DNA of 64,000 nucleotides from Syngnathus acus (taxonomy: Eukaryota; Chordata; Actinopteri; Syngnathiformes; Syngnathidae), in assembly GCF_901709675.1 (NCBI RefSeq), contig NC_051095.1, forward strand, positions 21,825,956 to 21,889,955, in the 5' to 3' direction. A model generated the notes under the pieces. It saw nothing but the letters and a program-made list of their open reading frames with translations. It was not told the DNA's origin and did not search any database. A program made the position numbers and the translations under genes. Below are positions 12,631-25,790 of the stretch, piece by piece. Each line of letters starts with the position of its first letter. Within the stretch, counting starts at the first letter, position 1.

Positions 12631-13671
12631 GACCTGTCATCTGCGTATTGCTTCTCTTTTAATAAAGTGTCTTTAATGTGTGTGGAGAATGCATGGTGAC
12701 CCCCTTTGGCTGCCCAGCAACATGCTTTTCTACACACCGGAGTTTTAAGCGATTCGTTGGTCATCATGTGTCATTTGTTTTTTGGGGGTCAGCCATTTTG
12801 TTTGAGGGTTAGCGAGCTTGTGTAGAGCATATGGGTGCCCCCAATCAACAGAAGTAAGATAGACAGTGAAGATGTTTGAAGTCTTCACAAGTTCTTTGAT
12901 CTGCAATGCTTGAAGACAGCCTCTGACTGCCACCGTTGCAGTTACTTTGAGATTAGACTGCTTTTGTTTGATGTACTGAAGGTGTCACAGAAGAAAACTT
13001 GGCAGTGATTTATTTCATTTATTACTTCTTGCTTCAGTGAAGTAATGCTCCCTTTAAAGATATGTTTCAAGTAAAAATGAAAGCAACATAGGACTGCAAC
13101 TTTGCATACATGGGACATTAAGATTTGTTTGAGCCCTGTGAATATTTTATAGAACGTTTTATTGACAGTCTTGCAAGACAATTAATTTCCTTAATGGGCA
13201 GGTGTTGGTTGTTTGTATTTAACAGTGTGTTGGATTGCTTTCCCAGTAAATAGTTTGATGAGCGAGAGGGGGAAATCCACTATCCTCCCATACCCTTTGT
13301 TGTTCAAAAGGCCCATATGGATTGTGAATCAGCAGCGGCTTCATTAGTCATGCACAAAAGACTGTGTTAGCACTTTAATATCAGCCTTGGGCTCAAGTTC
13401 TGAAGATCTACTGTAATTGCCCACCTCTGCCACAATCTATGTAAAAGTGTGCTGGGGTTATGTGCGCGTGTATGTGTGTCTGTGTTTATATTTGTTTGCC
13501 TGTGTCCTGTGTGCTGCCATGATGGACACTAATAAGCACATAAAATAAATGATAGGCCAGATATGAACATTAGAAGAGAGTCAGACATGCCCACATACAC
13601 ACTCTGAATTCTAATCTCTTCTATTTTCTCTCTCCCTGTGGCGCTCATTGCATGTATATGTTTGTGTGTAG

Positions 13672-13842
13672 CGGTCCACCTGTTAGGTCTGACCTGGCAT
13701 CTGCAGCACGGCGAGAGCCAGCTGTACGAGAATGGTGTGAGCTCAGCAGACCATCAACAGGAAGACCGCAAAACTCAACCTACCAGCTCCATCCACCTGC
13801 TGGATACACTCAACCCTGAGAACACACAAGCCAGTGACAGAG
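13672..13842 (+). CDS. tenm1: tenm1 exon a: end of membrane helix and juxtamembrane stalk
   Basis: This 171-nt exon begins at an AG (13670-13671) after a pyrimidine/TG-rich tract and ends at donor gtgagc. It enters with two bases completing a codon, then reads VHLLGLTWHLQ, LYENGVS and, at the end, TQASDR. The VHLLGLTWHLQ block matches the conserved segment just outside the membrane in teneurins; the helix itself is on the preceding exon. The central part is Ser/Thr/Gln-rich and poorly conserved, as expected for the linker. It leaves in phase 1 and joins 22118 to make a Glu codon. Confidence 0.9.
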
Positions 13843-13907
13843 GTGAGCCTAAAAAAAACATAGTAATGACAGATATATCATGCACTCAGCAATGTTAAAA
13901 TAATAAA

Positions 13908-14200
13908 TGCAAAGTCAACTTTATTTATTTAGACTGCAATCACAGAAATGTCTCAAAGGGCTTCCCATGGCCAGAGTTGACAATTATTCTTGACAGCCCC
14001 TGATCTTATCTCCCATGTGGGCAAGGAAAAACTAGAAAAAAAAGAAAAAAAAACCCTACTATGAATAAAATGAGAAACCGTGAGAAGGGACAGGTTATGG
14101 GGGGATCCACTTTCCAGGACTGTTGGGCTGCAATGGATGCTGAGTGGGCAACATTGAACACGCAATATATGTAACATGAAACAATATGAATAGTGTAGAT
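13908..14200 (+). repeat. teleost dispersed repeat (SINE/LINE-tail-like)
   Basis: Motifs caactttatttatttagac, gtctcaaagggcttcc, gacagcccctgatct, ggcaaggaaaaact and gcaatggatgctga occur in the order of a common fish repeat. Frames on the minus strand here are not genes. Confidence 0.5.
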
Positions 14201-14952
14201 ATCCATAATTAAATGAAGAGCTGCAGGTAGACACCCTTGATCATCATGGCAGCGCCTGCAAGGCGATGGTCCAACACATTTCTTGTTCTCATTAGTTATT
14301 ATTAGAAATCAGACTGCAACTTTCAGTTTGGCCATCACCTAGGTGGGGAGGAGGGTGCAATTGACAGAAAAGAAAGTAAAGAATTTAGAGAACAAAAACA
14401 ATTTCAAATAAAACAAAACAGCCTCCAGATATTTTTGCATAGTTAAGATTGGCAATTAGAAAACTAAGAGATGCTGATTCAAGCAGCTGATTTGTGTCCA
14501 GACATACCTCTTTTTCTTGCTGCCCCTCAATTTTTTCACTATTCCTTATTTGCTGACGCTGAGCTCCTGCGGGACGAGCCTTCGTGCAGTCGGTGTAAGT
14601 GTGTAAAGTTTAAAGATGTGTAAATGTGAAACCTTTTTGCAATATACCTATCTTTTTTTCCTGGCTGTAAGTATAAAAAAGTTAAAAAATAATGTGCACT
14701 CTAAGTATAAAGTCTATTTTGAAATTGTCTTCTAATTTGGGATCATAATCACACGCACGCACGCACACACACACACACGCACGCACGCGCACACACGCAC
14801 GCACACACACGATATTGAAATTCCAGTGTTTGTTTTAGTGCCAGATTAAATGCTGTGGCAATATTATGTTTTCTACCTATACAGTACCTGCACTGATTTC
14901 TTTATACATAATGTTTCTCCTTATACATATCCAACAAAATACATTTGAACAG

Positions 14953-15000
14953 TGGCTTGGCTTGGCTTGGCTTGGCTTGGCTTGGCTTGGCTTGGCTTGC
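14953..15000 (+). repeat. (TTGGC)n minisatellite, about 9 units
   Basis: Uninterrupted pentanucleotide repeats of ttggc (cttgg in shifted frame). A frame across it reads WLGLA repeats and is not a gene. Confidence 0.95.
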
Positions 15001-17110
15001 ATACACAATATGCAATGTTTGGCGCATGTTCCGATAATAGCCTTCACTCGATAAATTAGTTTTGAATTTATTAGTCATTTAAAAGAAAGGCAAGATACTA
15101 ATTGGCTAATCATGTTCCCTCTTAGCAGCTACGTGACTTGAATCGACTCTCGCCACTCACTTCTCAACTCGCCAGAGGAATTACTAACACCAATTTAACC
15201 CCATGATACGGTACATTAATTGTGAGTGTTGCAGGTCATGATGTCAGGCAGGACACAACAACCTTCATGGTTGGCTGATGGATATTACAGAGTTGTCAGT
15301 GCTTGTGTTCAGCACTTAGAAAAAGAGAGAGAGAGAGAGAGAGAAGGTTTAAGATAAACTGCAACCCACTGCATTTTAGGCAACCTGGGACATGCTTAAA
15401 ACATCTGCTCTTGATGAATCCTCACATTCCGAGGATTAACTCTCAAATCGGGAGTTAAATCCTAGATAATAGAGCACGTGGGGGTCATTGAATTTACTTC
15501 TGACTATTGCATCACAATCTGTTCTTTCAACATCTATTGACTTACTAGGTGCTGGGTAAAAACTGTGACATAGAAATGGGCAAAGTTAAGTTATTATTGT
15601 TAGTCCTTGAGGATTGAGATTAATTCACTACCCTAGGAGGTATTCCCTACACGCAGAATGGCCAGAGAGATTAGAGATTGGGCTGTAATCCAGTGCGTCA
15701 GATTATCACACTCATCCTGCTGTACCCATCACCTCTCACACCCAGAAACCTCACAATCCCCCAGATTACACCACAAGACTTGGTGAGAGCAGGCTGCAGG
15801 GAACCAAAAGGATAAATACATGATACTAGAGAGAGAAGAGCAAGAGAAGAGAGGTGCGGAAGACATGAACGATTAAATGGGTAGCTATTTCTTTGAAGGA
15901 TGGTGAGGGTGCATTTTCACAAAAGTGATGAATCTCAACCATTACTCACATTGAAATAAATGCTTTTACTATTTGTTTGCAAATTTGGCCATAAATTGTC
16001 ACATTTGATAATAGTCATTTGTGAATTTATTTGCTATATTGCAGCATAGTAAGCGGGAGGATATTATTAATGGACAACAATTTATTTTTATTTTGTAATA
16101 ATTTATTCAAATCGAGCGATTGATGAAACAAATGTGGCACATTGATTTAGTGCACAGTTTGTTCATTTTTATTGGTGAAGGCTAATTCAGCGTTTCTATT
16201 GGAAATTAGAAATCCATAAATGTTTCCTTTTATGGTTTCAAAAGTGCTATTTTATTGCGTAATAATAACCCATACATATTGGACAGTTGTCTGTTAGGCA
16301 AAGACATTTATTAAAATATGTGTATCAATTTAAAAGTGAATGTCTTAATTTCTCTAGCCTTGCTGTTACAATACATAATCAAGGTGGTTTGCACAGCACA
16401 AATACATTTCAATGCATTGGCTTAATGCAAACATTGAAAGCCATATGAGCAAGACAAGACTCTTAGATTGCTTCATTATTTCTGCAGTAGGATCCTGTAA
16501 TTGACATGCTGTGTCATTCATGTGTATACACTGTGCCTTTTATGGTCTGTACATGGTCTCACCTGCAGTTTTCCCATATATGCAGTCATTTACAAGTAAA
16601 AGTATTTCTAATTAGCACTATGTTAATTGCCACTCACCCCACGATAATCAAATTGATGAGTGCACATGCTTTATTATTGCTATATCTGACATGCCGACTG
16701 AGAAACACACTGAGTGCTGCAGAGAGCATTACACGACATGTTCTGAAAATAACATTTCTACCTTAATAAAGTATGTCAGGGTTTTGAGAATACCATTTGA
16801 CACAGTAGGAAGCATCAGATATATTTATTATATAAATTGATGCAAACTGACATTCACTGGGAGCATATTGCCTCATTATCAAGTGAAGATTGTGGGGCTT
16901 GAGGAATGGCACTTGAGCCTAAGCCATGGTAGCATTTATAGCTGAAACGGGAGTCATGCCAAAACCTTTTCACTCTCGCTTGAGGTTGGAAATGGAGTGT
17001 GGATTGATAGAATGTGACAGAGGGCTCTTAAAAGGTGCATCAATATTCTGTGCTGAAAGAAAGTTAAGGAAAGTGAGCAGTGTGTAAGAAAATGTGTTTA
17101 TCTTGTGGAG

Positions 17111-17224
<114 letters not shown>

Positions 17225-20200
17225 TACACTAGTCCATGTTACACTGGTCTCATTGATTTTCTCACGCTGGGATACATTCTCAGGATGCGAGTGCAACACC
17301 CCTCCACACACACGCACGCACGCACACACACACACGCACACAAGCACGCTTACCCATACAATACACAATAATCATTTAGTGAACCCAGGCCTCAAGTTGA
17401 AAGAGCTTTAGAGTAGCAACATGTCGATTTGCCAGTCATCCGGCATTCAAATCACTCTGCCAAATGTAATGTATTAATCAATTCAAACGGTGTGCACAGT
17501 ATATATGTGGAACAGCTTTGTGATACCCGAACTCGACCTTTTTATCACAAAAATATATTATAGGTTGAAATACACTTTATGTTTTTTAAAAGTTGCATTG
17601 ACAGTATGTTATTGTTTGGATTCATGAGGGAAAAAAGAAAAATAACTTACTGACACGAGATGCTTGGTCACATTACTCACATCTACAGTACATGTGAAAG
17701 ACTGACAGATTGTCTTCCTGACAAGTTGTTAAAAAAGAAAAAAAAAGGTATTATGCTTATCCGTTGGTTGGTGCTAAATATATAATAATAATACACCTCT
17801 GTATATTTAGAGAGAAATATTCAATTCACCCCAGTCTTTTTTGATTGAGTAAACTACCTAGGAGCAATTTCGCCATAGTGAGAGAAGGTCCTGCTTGAAT
17901 AGCAGGCAGGATGGATTCGGTGTAATGTGGATTTTGTAATTTTCATTCACTCTTACCCAAAATAGCTGTTAATTAATGGGTGAAAAGCTCAGTGTGGGGG
18001 CAGTGCAGTGGACGCCCGCTCTTTGCCTGTGAATAGAGAAAATCTGCATATAATTGAGGCACAGTGAAAAGCATTGGGCAAACAAAAAAACCTCAACGAA
18101 TGTTGATAAAGTGTCAGTATGCATAGGAGGGTTAAACATATCTAGAAATATTGAAAATGAAGTCCACCAAAAATTACAAATATGCAAAACTGCAGGTGTG
18201 AAAACGCAAGTATGCTGTATTTTATAAATTACCAGGATTGTTTTGTCCCAGAATGTCTGTGTTGAAAAGGACATTTTGTCTGATTTGAACAGAAAGTGAG
18301 TTTTAACAGGGTCTGGGACTGGACAAAGGACATTTTGTCTGAGTTTTACCAGGGTCTGGGGCTGCAACCAGCTGTGAACCCCTGATTTAAAGTGACCTCT
18401 GGACTTTTGCAAATTATTTTCACATTTGATATTGTTTTTCTTTTTTCTTAAATCAAAATCACCCACTGTTTGTCGAGGTAGGAATAATCTCATCTTTAAT
18501 TAATGGTTATTATTCATTAAAATACATAGTATACTATTTGTTTTCTAGAACACCAACATTTTACACTTAGTCCAATGTTGGAAAAAGTGCACTAATGGAA
18601 ATCTCACAGGGTCCTGGGATAAGTAAGTTTATAGAAAGGCAGACCTGTCACTCACAAACGTAGCCTGAGGCTTTGATGGTGGACGGTGAGGATGCAAGAG
18701 TAATGGAGAGCCTGAAGGCCAAGAGCATTATCTTCTCCTGACTCTGACTGACACACATTAGGCTGCAGAGTGGAGAGAGGTGGCTGAAAGCTTATTAAGC
18801 CACCTGCTCAAAAAGACCTCGGTCGAATCGAAGTAATTATACAGACCTTGCCCATTGTCATATTTTTATTCAACCTGCAGCAATTTTGCTTGCTTTTGAG
18901 ACATGTCTGCACTCACGTGTGTGATTGACATCAACACTCTAATATGGATTAACACACATACAGTTTCAGTCCCTCCAGACATGTCCCGTTATCCTAGACA
19001 TCGGCTGCACTGGTACTCCACTTGCTTCATTAGAATCTCAGGGCTAATAATATTCATGCCAAAGACATTTTAGTTCTTTTGAAAAATGATCATGTAAAGT
19101 GTCATTGTTTTACCTGAATTACCCCGAGGCAAGAAAAAATAATTAGACCTTGTGCTCCAAGTCCTAAAGTAGCTCAGTCATTAGCTGGTCAGGTGCACAC
19201 ACCACAATGAAGATGGCAGATCTTGGGCTTTATTTATAGCAAATGGTTCTCGTGACACAATTCTGATTTTTGTGCTCCCAAATGGCACATTTCAGATATG
19301 GGTCATCGCAACGTAAAGAGGGATGGAGACAGATCAGATATGCTCCAATCGGGATTTTGGTTGTTACAAAATGCAGCCAACAAACGTTATGTATCTGCCA
19401 ATGCAATCACATAGTAAAATGCACAAATGGTTTAATTGGCCAAAGCAGCGTCATTATGTTGTTGGTATCATATGCAAACATGCCCATGAAGCATTTTTTG
19501 TTTTACCCAAACACTCATTTCTCATAAATTTCTCCCACAGCACAGCACTCATACTCTGGTGCGGAACAAAACAACCAGTTCAAGACCGCCTACAACAGGT
19601 GGTCTCGTTGTAGCACCATCCAGTGTTATACCGGAAGGAGTTCAATGCAGGGAACTTCCTGAATTGATTCAGAGTATATAGAGCCAGCTGATAATAAGGT
19701 TTTAGTTGGGTTGGAGGCGGGGAGTCATGTTTGAAATCAACCTGATTATCTTTAAAGCATTGATTGACAGCAACAATCACAAAGCCCTAGATGTGTCAGA
19801 GTAACCATTCAGTATGTCTGTTTTCTGCTGGACCTACACATTGTCTCCTTGCTCCCTTTTTTCCAGGAGAAAAAGTGAATGCTGTTTTTTTCAGCTGAGA
19901 AAGATTCAAGAAGGCTTTTTCTTCTTTCTTGCATCAGCAGCAGTAAGCTGACACTGCCAGCTTCTCTTTTTGACGCGCTACTTTCTTCTTGGCTCATTCC
20001 CCCGCCCATCTTTTTCTTCCTCCTCCTACAAATCTTCCTCTCCACCCCACTGAATACCCAGACTTGCAGATGCCCCGAGCTCTGGTGTCTGTCCTCATAT
20101 TGCATCATGCGAGAAGAGCTTCAGTACAGTAATTAGCATCAGAAGGACCCGGTTGCTCATCTCCCTGCCAGTCAGCCGGCTTGCCGTGCTACATGCGCTC

Positions 20201-22117
20201 GTGTCTGCCTGCCTGTGTTGTGCCAACTGACATGCCGGATTCATGTCCTATTCATCTAGAGTTGAATAAAAGGCTGCTTTCCTCGGGACATCCATCCCTC
20301 TGCTGGCCTTCATTTTTGTAGTGAGGCACAGGAGTGAGGATTAGCATTAAAGGGAATAGACTGAGGAGGTATACTCAGCAGGAATGCATAAAAGCAAGCT
20401 TTAGTTCTGCCAAGCTGCTTACATCCTACGACGATAATTGGAGAGCATTCTGTATGTTTTTCTCTCTGTCCAATCACATTGCAACCAGAGGACCCCGAGC
20501 ATTTGGGCAGGGATTGTTTTGCATGGATACTCAAATTGCCTTGTTTTTAAATTAACTTTGTGTGGTAGACCTTAGAGGTTGTTAAAATAAAATAAATTTT
20601 CCAGCTGAATTCCTTTCCCCCAGTGATTTTTTTAAATTGCATTATTTGGGAATCCAGAAGTCCGATATGTCTTTTCTTTCTATTTGTTGTCAGCACAGTT
20701 CACACTACAAAGGTTGTTTATAGGGCTCTGTTGTGTTTTTTAACTCACATATTACACACTACAATTCCAAAGATATCTAGACATGAGTTTGGAATTTATT
20801 AAAACAAATAAACACCCTAAAGGCAATGTTTGACAGAACATGCCGTAAATAGGAAAGACCATACTAGAAAGCTCACCCCTGACAATGCTGCTTTGTGCAG
20901 CCACATGCATCACACATGCTTTAATCCACCACTTGGTGAGAGCGCACGTTCCAACCGACGGTGGGCAAAGACTTGGTCACCAATTATTTGCAGGAAAGAC
21001 GGAGAAAGACAACTATTCAATCACATGCCCATCGGCCTTTACTCTGCGGGAATTGCTCCCAAGTCAGCCATTTCTACTATGACACTACTGGCCAAAGCCT
21101 GAGAAGCCATCCAACCGACAAGAAATTTCAGAAAGTCGATACCCTGATTTTTAATGGTAGGCCATGACATCACCTCATTAAGAATTATCAGCTCTTGCCC
21201 ATAAGATATCTTGTGAGATCCGTGTCATTACAGTCTCACCATTTTGAAAGCCAGACAACAGTAATAAGTGAACAGTGGCATCACTGTGCTCTCTTGCTGA
21301 CTGTCTTTTGATGGCACAAGATATATGACAGCTGGCCTGTGGTTGTGCATGATGTTGCCATAATGGAGTGGTAAAGCTGCGGCCATTACAGACAGAGAGC
21401 GCACAGACTCATCCATGAATCTGCCCCTAACTGTTCATCTGCCTTTGTGGCCGTAACTATCGGCAGGCTCCCTTCTGTCACCATATTTCCTCCACCTTCT
21501 TTTAGAGGCACAGATATATCTCTCCATAAAAGCAGACACAAAGAGGGCTGAAGAGGTTCACCTGCTCCTCCAACACAAAAGACTGAGGCCTGGTGGTTGA
21601 TAAAGGCTTATGGAGAGGCAAGGAGCTAATGGTCAAAAGACTTTTGGTGATGCCTATTCTCTTGTCTCTATACACGAAGACACACAGTCAAGACGTGATC
21701 TCTCTGCCATGATTCGATTTGGGATTGCATGCATACCTTTTTTCCGCTCTACGTCTAACTTTACTATTTTTTTGTGCGCACTATATTTATTGTCAAAAGA
21801 TGCTAAAATATCACGAGTCACTGTCTCTGTAGATAGTGCTCAGACAAAAGACTTCCTTTTAAAGGAGTTCAATGCAGGTCCTTTCCAAAATACTGCCAAC
21901 ACAGTGTCTGTTGAAAACCAGGATTTTTCTAGCGATGAGTCATTCCTGAGGTCTCTTCAGTCTCACTTCATTAGGAGAGCTGTTGATCCCAATGATGTTT
22001 AAGGACACAGAGCTGGTATTTAATTTGGCTTTCGATTGTGAAGAGAGCCCCTTGTTATCCTTGATAAATCTACACTATATGACCTTAACACCAACTATTC
22101 GTATTTTCATTCAACAG

Positions 22118-22320
22118 AAAAGTGGGTGCGCGGACGGACCATTGACCGTGGCGAGGTTGACATTGGAACACAACAGAATCAGGCCATCCCACCAGGAGTC
22201 TTTTGGAGGTTTCATATGACTGTGCACCATCCAACCCACATCAAGTTTAATCTCTCGCTCTCCCATAACGCACTGCTGGGAGTCTATGGGCGCAGGAATA
22301 TACCACCGACACACACACAG
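22118..22320 (+). CDS. tenm1: tenm1 exon b: extracellular stalk
   Basis: This 203-nt exon has acceptor AG at 22116-22117 and donor gtaagg. It reads KWVRGRTIDRGEVDIG, then IPPGVFWRF, IKFNLSLSHNALLGVYG and RRNIPPTHTQ. The block I-D-x-G-E-V-D-I-G followed by I-P-P-G-x-F-W-R is a hallmark of the teneurin stalk between membrane and EGF repeats. F after FWR rather than S is the teneurin-1 state as I recall it. NLS is a potential N-glycosylation site. The exon ends in phase 0. A 130-codon open frame just upstream (21610-22002) is separate and not part of the model. Confidence 0.95.
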
Positions 22321-24303
22321 GTAAGGCACCACGGTCGTGTCAGACACACTCTCAGCAAGCAACATGTCATGGCGATCAGAAAGGATGTGTTTGAATATCA
22401 ATGTTTCAATCAGAATCAGCTTTATTGGCCAAGTTTGTGCATGCCATACTCATTTATAGTACTCCGCTCAAAAGTCAACTTTTTGCATCCAAATGCACAA
22501 TTTCCATCTTGGAAACAAGAAGCCAAAAGCTTGCAAAACTGTAGGTTTGCTTTTGTTTGGAAAAAATTACTTTCCTCATTTTTTCCCTCTTTCATACAGA
22601 GAAAAGCAGTGCCTCTGTTTAAGCTGCCAGTGTGCCAGTTTTCAGTCAATCTCTAAATTGAACTGAGTAATTCTTCATCTGCAGTGTGGTTTTAAAGCTG
22701 CCCGCCCTGAACGATATCAGGTCACAAGAAAAATAGAACGTCACATACGAGTGCTTAATTCCATACTCATTTATAGGAGCGCATTTGAGCATCAGTTGTG
22801 CCAATGACACAATATGAAGAGACACACACAATAAAATCAGTGCAGTTCAGCATTAATAGTGGCAATGGCTACTATTTTACTTAACATCTATTTTAATTAC
22901 TGTATATGTATTGGGCAGCATGTATGATGCTTTGCAAACATCTTGGAACACTATATAGAGCATGGACTGCCAACACAGCTCAAACTTGAATAAAGGTCCT
23001 AGTTGAATGCTGTATATGATAGATATTTGTTCTTTGGGTAGCTTTGATGTTTTTGACCCTGGAAAGTTTAGGACAGCACTGCAATCTCAAAACTGAGTTA
23101 AAAGTAAAGGAATCCAAAGTGTTAGTGGAAAAAGGAAACAAACCTACTACTGAGTCACAGAAAAGCAATCAACCGCTGCGATATTTCAACGAAAGCAGCA
23201 CTTTTTAAAGTAGCTGAAAGAATCAGTGAATTGCATCTTAACAGAAAAATAACTCGTAAGAGGTTTAAGTCACCTTGTAGAATATGTGTAAAAGCGAAAC
23301 ATCTGTCAACTACTGTACTTTGAAAATACCATACTTTCCGCACTATTAGGCGCACTTAAAAACTTATAATTTACTCAAAAAACCACAGTGCGCCTTATAA
23401 TGCAGAGTGCCTAATATATGGATCAAGTGATGAATTTGTTGATCCATACTGGTTGTACACAGTGCTCTGCCAAAATGCTTCAGTACGTTTTAGTACGACT
23501 AGTAAATTACAAGGTCGCATCGCTTCCCAGCATTACGGCAACCATGGTCAGGGGGCGTCAGTGAGTAGCTGTTGTACCCGCGAGGCGATTTCATTTCAAA
23601 ATAGGCTGTTCCGTTAATGTTTTCTAGTACGTTTACGGACCAATATGCAACGGAATCATAAATAAGCAGCACCAATGTGCTAAATTGGTCTTTGGTCGGT
23701 TCCGATCGCTTTTATGGGAGAGAGTTTGAGAAACGCGATTGTTTACCGAGGGCTCATTGGTTATTGTCGAGTGGATGCATACCACAACCCTAGTCAACCT
23801 CAGTTTGATGCAGTATAGCTTCTATTATATGCGCCTTTTAATCTGGTGCGCCCTATATATGAAATATTTTCTAAAATAAAAAAATCAATGAGAGAATCTT
23901 ATAATTCAGTGCGCCTTATGGTGTGAAAAATACGGTATTCAAAAGAGTGAGTGGTTAGAATTTTAATATTTCATTTAATTATATTTAATTTATTTATTTG
24001 GCTTCAGTTGTGTTGCTAAAGATCTGCATTTTGGCTAAAAAGCATAGTTAGCCCGGTGAACCTTGCACACTGAGATTTGAAAGTCAAGCTGGAAGGAGCC
24101 ACAGGGTCACACTACCACTGCACCCATACAAAGACTTTCTGATTACCTACATCTTATTTATTTTCCTTCCCCATACCGGCAAGACTATTTTAAATTTCAT
24201 GCTTTGTTGGTGAAACTTTACATCTGTCATTCAATTTCTTGAGTGCATGAATTCTTTCTTTGTGGATGCAGTTAGTAACTATCGTTTGTTTCCTTTTGTT
24301 CAG
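22321..24303 (+). other. tenm1: tenm1 intron b, 1983 bp
   Basis: It holds a LINE-tail-like fragment (aatcagctttattggccaag, about 22410-22436) and a diverged MITE with ttaggcgcac termini (23326-23938). The phrase ccatactcatttatag occurs twice (about 22443 and 22761). Otherwise nothing was recognised. Confidence 0.75.
23326..23938. mobile_element. MITE with ACTTTCCGCACTATTAGGCGC-like termini
   Basis: The left end (taccatactttccgcac, ttaggcgcac) and right end (gtgcgccttatggtg, aatacggta) are inverted copies. They belong to the same terminal family as the elements at 25375, 46285 and 49823. The interior is unique here and has no transposase. Confidence 0.65.
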
Positions 24304-24511
24304 TTTGACTTTGTGAAACTGCTGGATGGGAAGGCACTGCCCAGGTCTTTGAGTGATCCTGTTTCAGCTGGCAAATCACCTAAAGATCTGCTGTTGAGCG
24401 GCCTCCAAGAAATGCGTTTTATTGAGTACATGGACCCTGGCACCTGGCATCTGGCTCTCTACAACGATGGCCGAAACCTTGAGCAAGTCTTACTTCACAG
24501 CACTCCCATAG
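24304..24511 (+). CDS. tenm1: tenm1 exon c: stalk, up to EGF1
   Basis: This 208-nt exon has acceptor cag at 24301-24303 and donor gtgaga. It reads FDFVKLLDGKALPRSL, then LQEMRFIEYMDPGTWHLALYN split at FIEYMD, and DGRNLEQVLLHSTPI. The F-I-E-Y-M-D and L-A-x-Y-N-D-G-x-x-x-E-Q-V pattern is the conserved membrane-proximal globular part of teneurins. I see no Arg-X-(Arg/Lys)-Arg furin-type site, which teneurins 2-4 carry around this position. It ends in phase 1, the phase used by all the EGF exons that follow. Confidence 0.95.
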
Positions 24512-25374
24512 GTGAGAAGAACACTTCCATATTCACAGGTGGCAATATTTTGCTTGGTTGAGTCACAATGCACTTCAACTATATAATTACTAGTCTCAGA
24601 GCTCATCATTGCCTTGTCCTCTCTCAGTTTTCATCTGCTTATATATATAGACAGTGTTGAAGTGTCAAGTCATTTACTTTCAGAGAGAACTTTCCATGTT
24701 TTTCAAGTCAAGTGAACTTGTTGTGGAAAGAGACAGCCATTTGAAAGAGAATGATAAGGACTGCTTGTAGTAATTTTCTAAACCTGGTGCAGCTCTGATT
24801 GCTATGACAAGCATGGATCCCGGCGTCATTTGGAGTCTGAATAATGCAGGACTACATGGTTGAATACTGAATACTAAGTGGATAATTACCAGCGGCCGTT
24901 TTCATTTGGGCTTCCATTAAATGAAGGTTCTGGAACAGTCCAAACTTCGAGAGGTTGTAATAATTTTATAGTCAGTATGGGGAAAAAAATATTTTTCATT
25001 TCTGAGAGAACAAGTACTTGTAACATAAAATGCATTTCAGAGTAAAACTATAAGTGTATGGGCTAAAACCCACTTATGACACCAACATAGAAGGAAAAAT
25101 TGCAATGTTTTTATTTTGTGGTACTGTCGTGAGTACTGAGAGTGGGAGCAGTTGGTAAGTAAAATAAATTAATCACTTCAAATTTGGCCATGGTTGGAAT
25201 AATGTTGGCCTCCATTGTATTTAAATATATAAAAACTTGAGTAACTTTATTTAATTTCAATTAAAGGATGACCATAACCTGCAGGCATTTTTACACATAG
25301 GGCAATGGTGCAAAACGTTGACTGCATCCCAGTGATGCCAAGTCTTGTAACACCGAAGGGTAACACACTCTAAT

Positions 25375-25790
25375 ATACCGTATTTTCCGGACTATAAGGC
25401 GCACCGGATTATAAGGCGCACCTTCAATGAATGGCCCATTTTAAAACTGTGTCCTTATATAAGGCGGACCGGACTATAAGGCGCACCATTAATGCATCAC
25501 GTCAGATTTTTAATCCAAATCAAATCATTCTCCATTTTATCTTTTTTATTTTAACTTCAGACGCAACAAATCACTTTATAATCACAAAATAATGATCCAT
25601 AGTCTTTTTGATTCGTGATTCATAGTCTTCAGCGGGCCACTTATGATTGATTTCATGACACAATGCTTCGGGCCAGTTTAAATTTAGGAATTTGGCCCAT
25701 ATATAAGGCGCACCGAACTATAAGGCGCACTGTCAGCTTTTGAGAAAATTTTAGGTTTTTAGGTGCGCCTTATAGTCCGGTAAACTGTGA
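25375..25790. mobile_element. MITE, ataaggcgcacc family, about 415 bp
   Basis: It begins taccgtattttccggactat and ends ggtgcgccttatagtccgg, so the ends are inverted. Several internal aaggcgcacc copies follow each end. The interior (agtcttcagcgggccactta, cacaatgcttcgggccag) is almost identical to the copy at 46285-46700. No transposase is encoded, so it would be moved by an enzyme supplied elsewhere. Confidence 0.8.

Larger units (their letters stand above)
1..13671 (+). other. tenm1: tenm1 upstream intron (5' end outside window)
   Basis: There is no coding exon in this 13.7 kb. I looked for the preceding teneurin exon, a Cys- and Trp-containing stretch followed by a hydrophobic membrane helix, and found none, so it lies upstream. 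Recognisable contents are listed separately: a possible SINE fragment near 618-710, a palindrome at 766-795, a LINE 3' fragment at 2290-2760, an LTR at 3557-3946, a degraded transposon at 9085-9715, a tandem duplication at 9892-10171, an LTR piece at 11228-11397, a hairpin at 11882-12020 and a dispersed repeat at 12235-12630. The stretches 796-2289, 3947-9084, 10172-11227 and 12631-13671 are AT-rich single-copy-looking DNA with short TG runs (5460-5530, 7085-7150, 13460-13510). I see no gene in them. Confidence 0.75.

Noticed and set aside
1-13671. Search for the teneurin transmembrane exon
   Set aside because: No segment with the conserved Cys/Trp motif and membrane helix in the correct phase was found.
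17969-18493. 174-codon minus-strand frame
   Set aside because: No recognisable domain, low-complexity edges and an internal short tandem duplication; it lies within an intron and shows no splice or promoter context. Probably chance.
22111-22656. Frames extending exon b into its intron and their antisense
   Set aside because: The coding part ends at the GT donor after 22320; continuation past it has no teneurin similarity.
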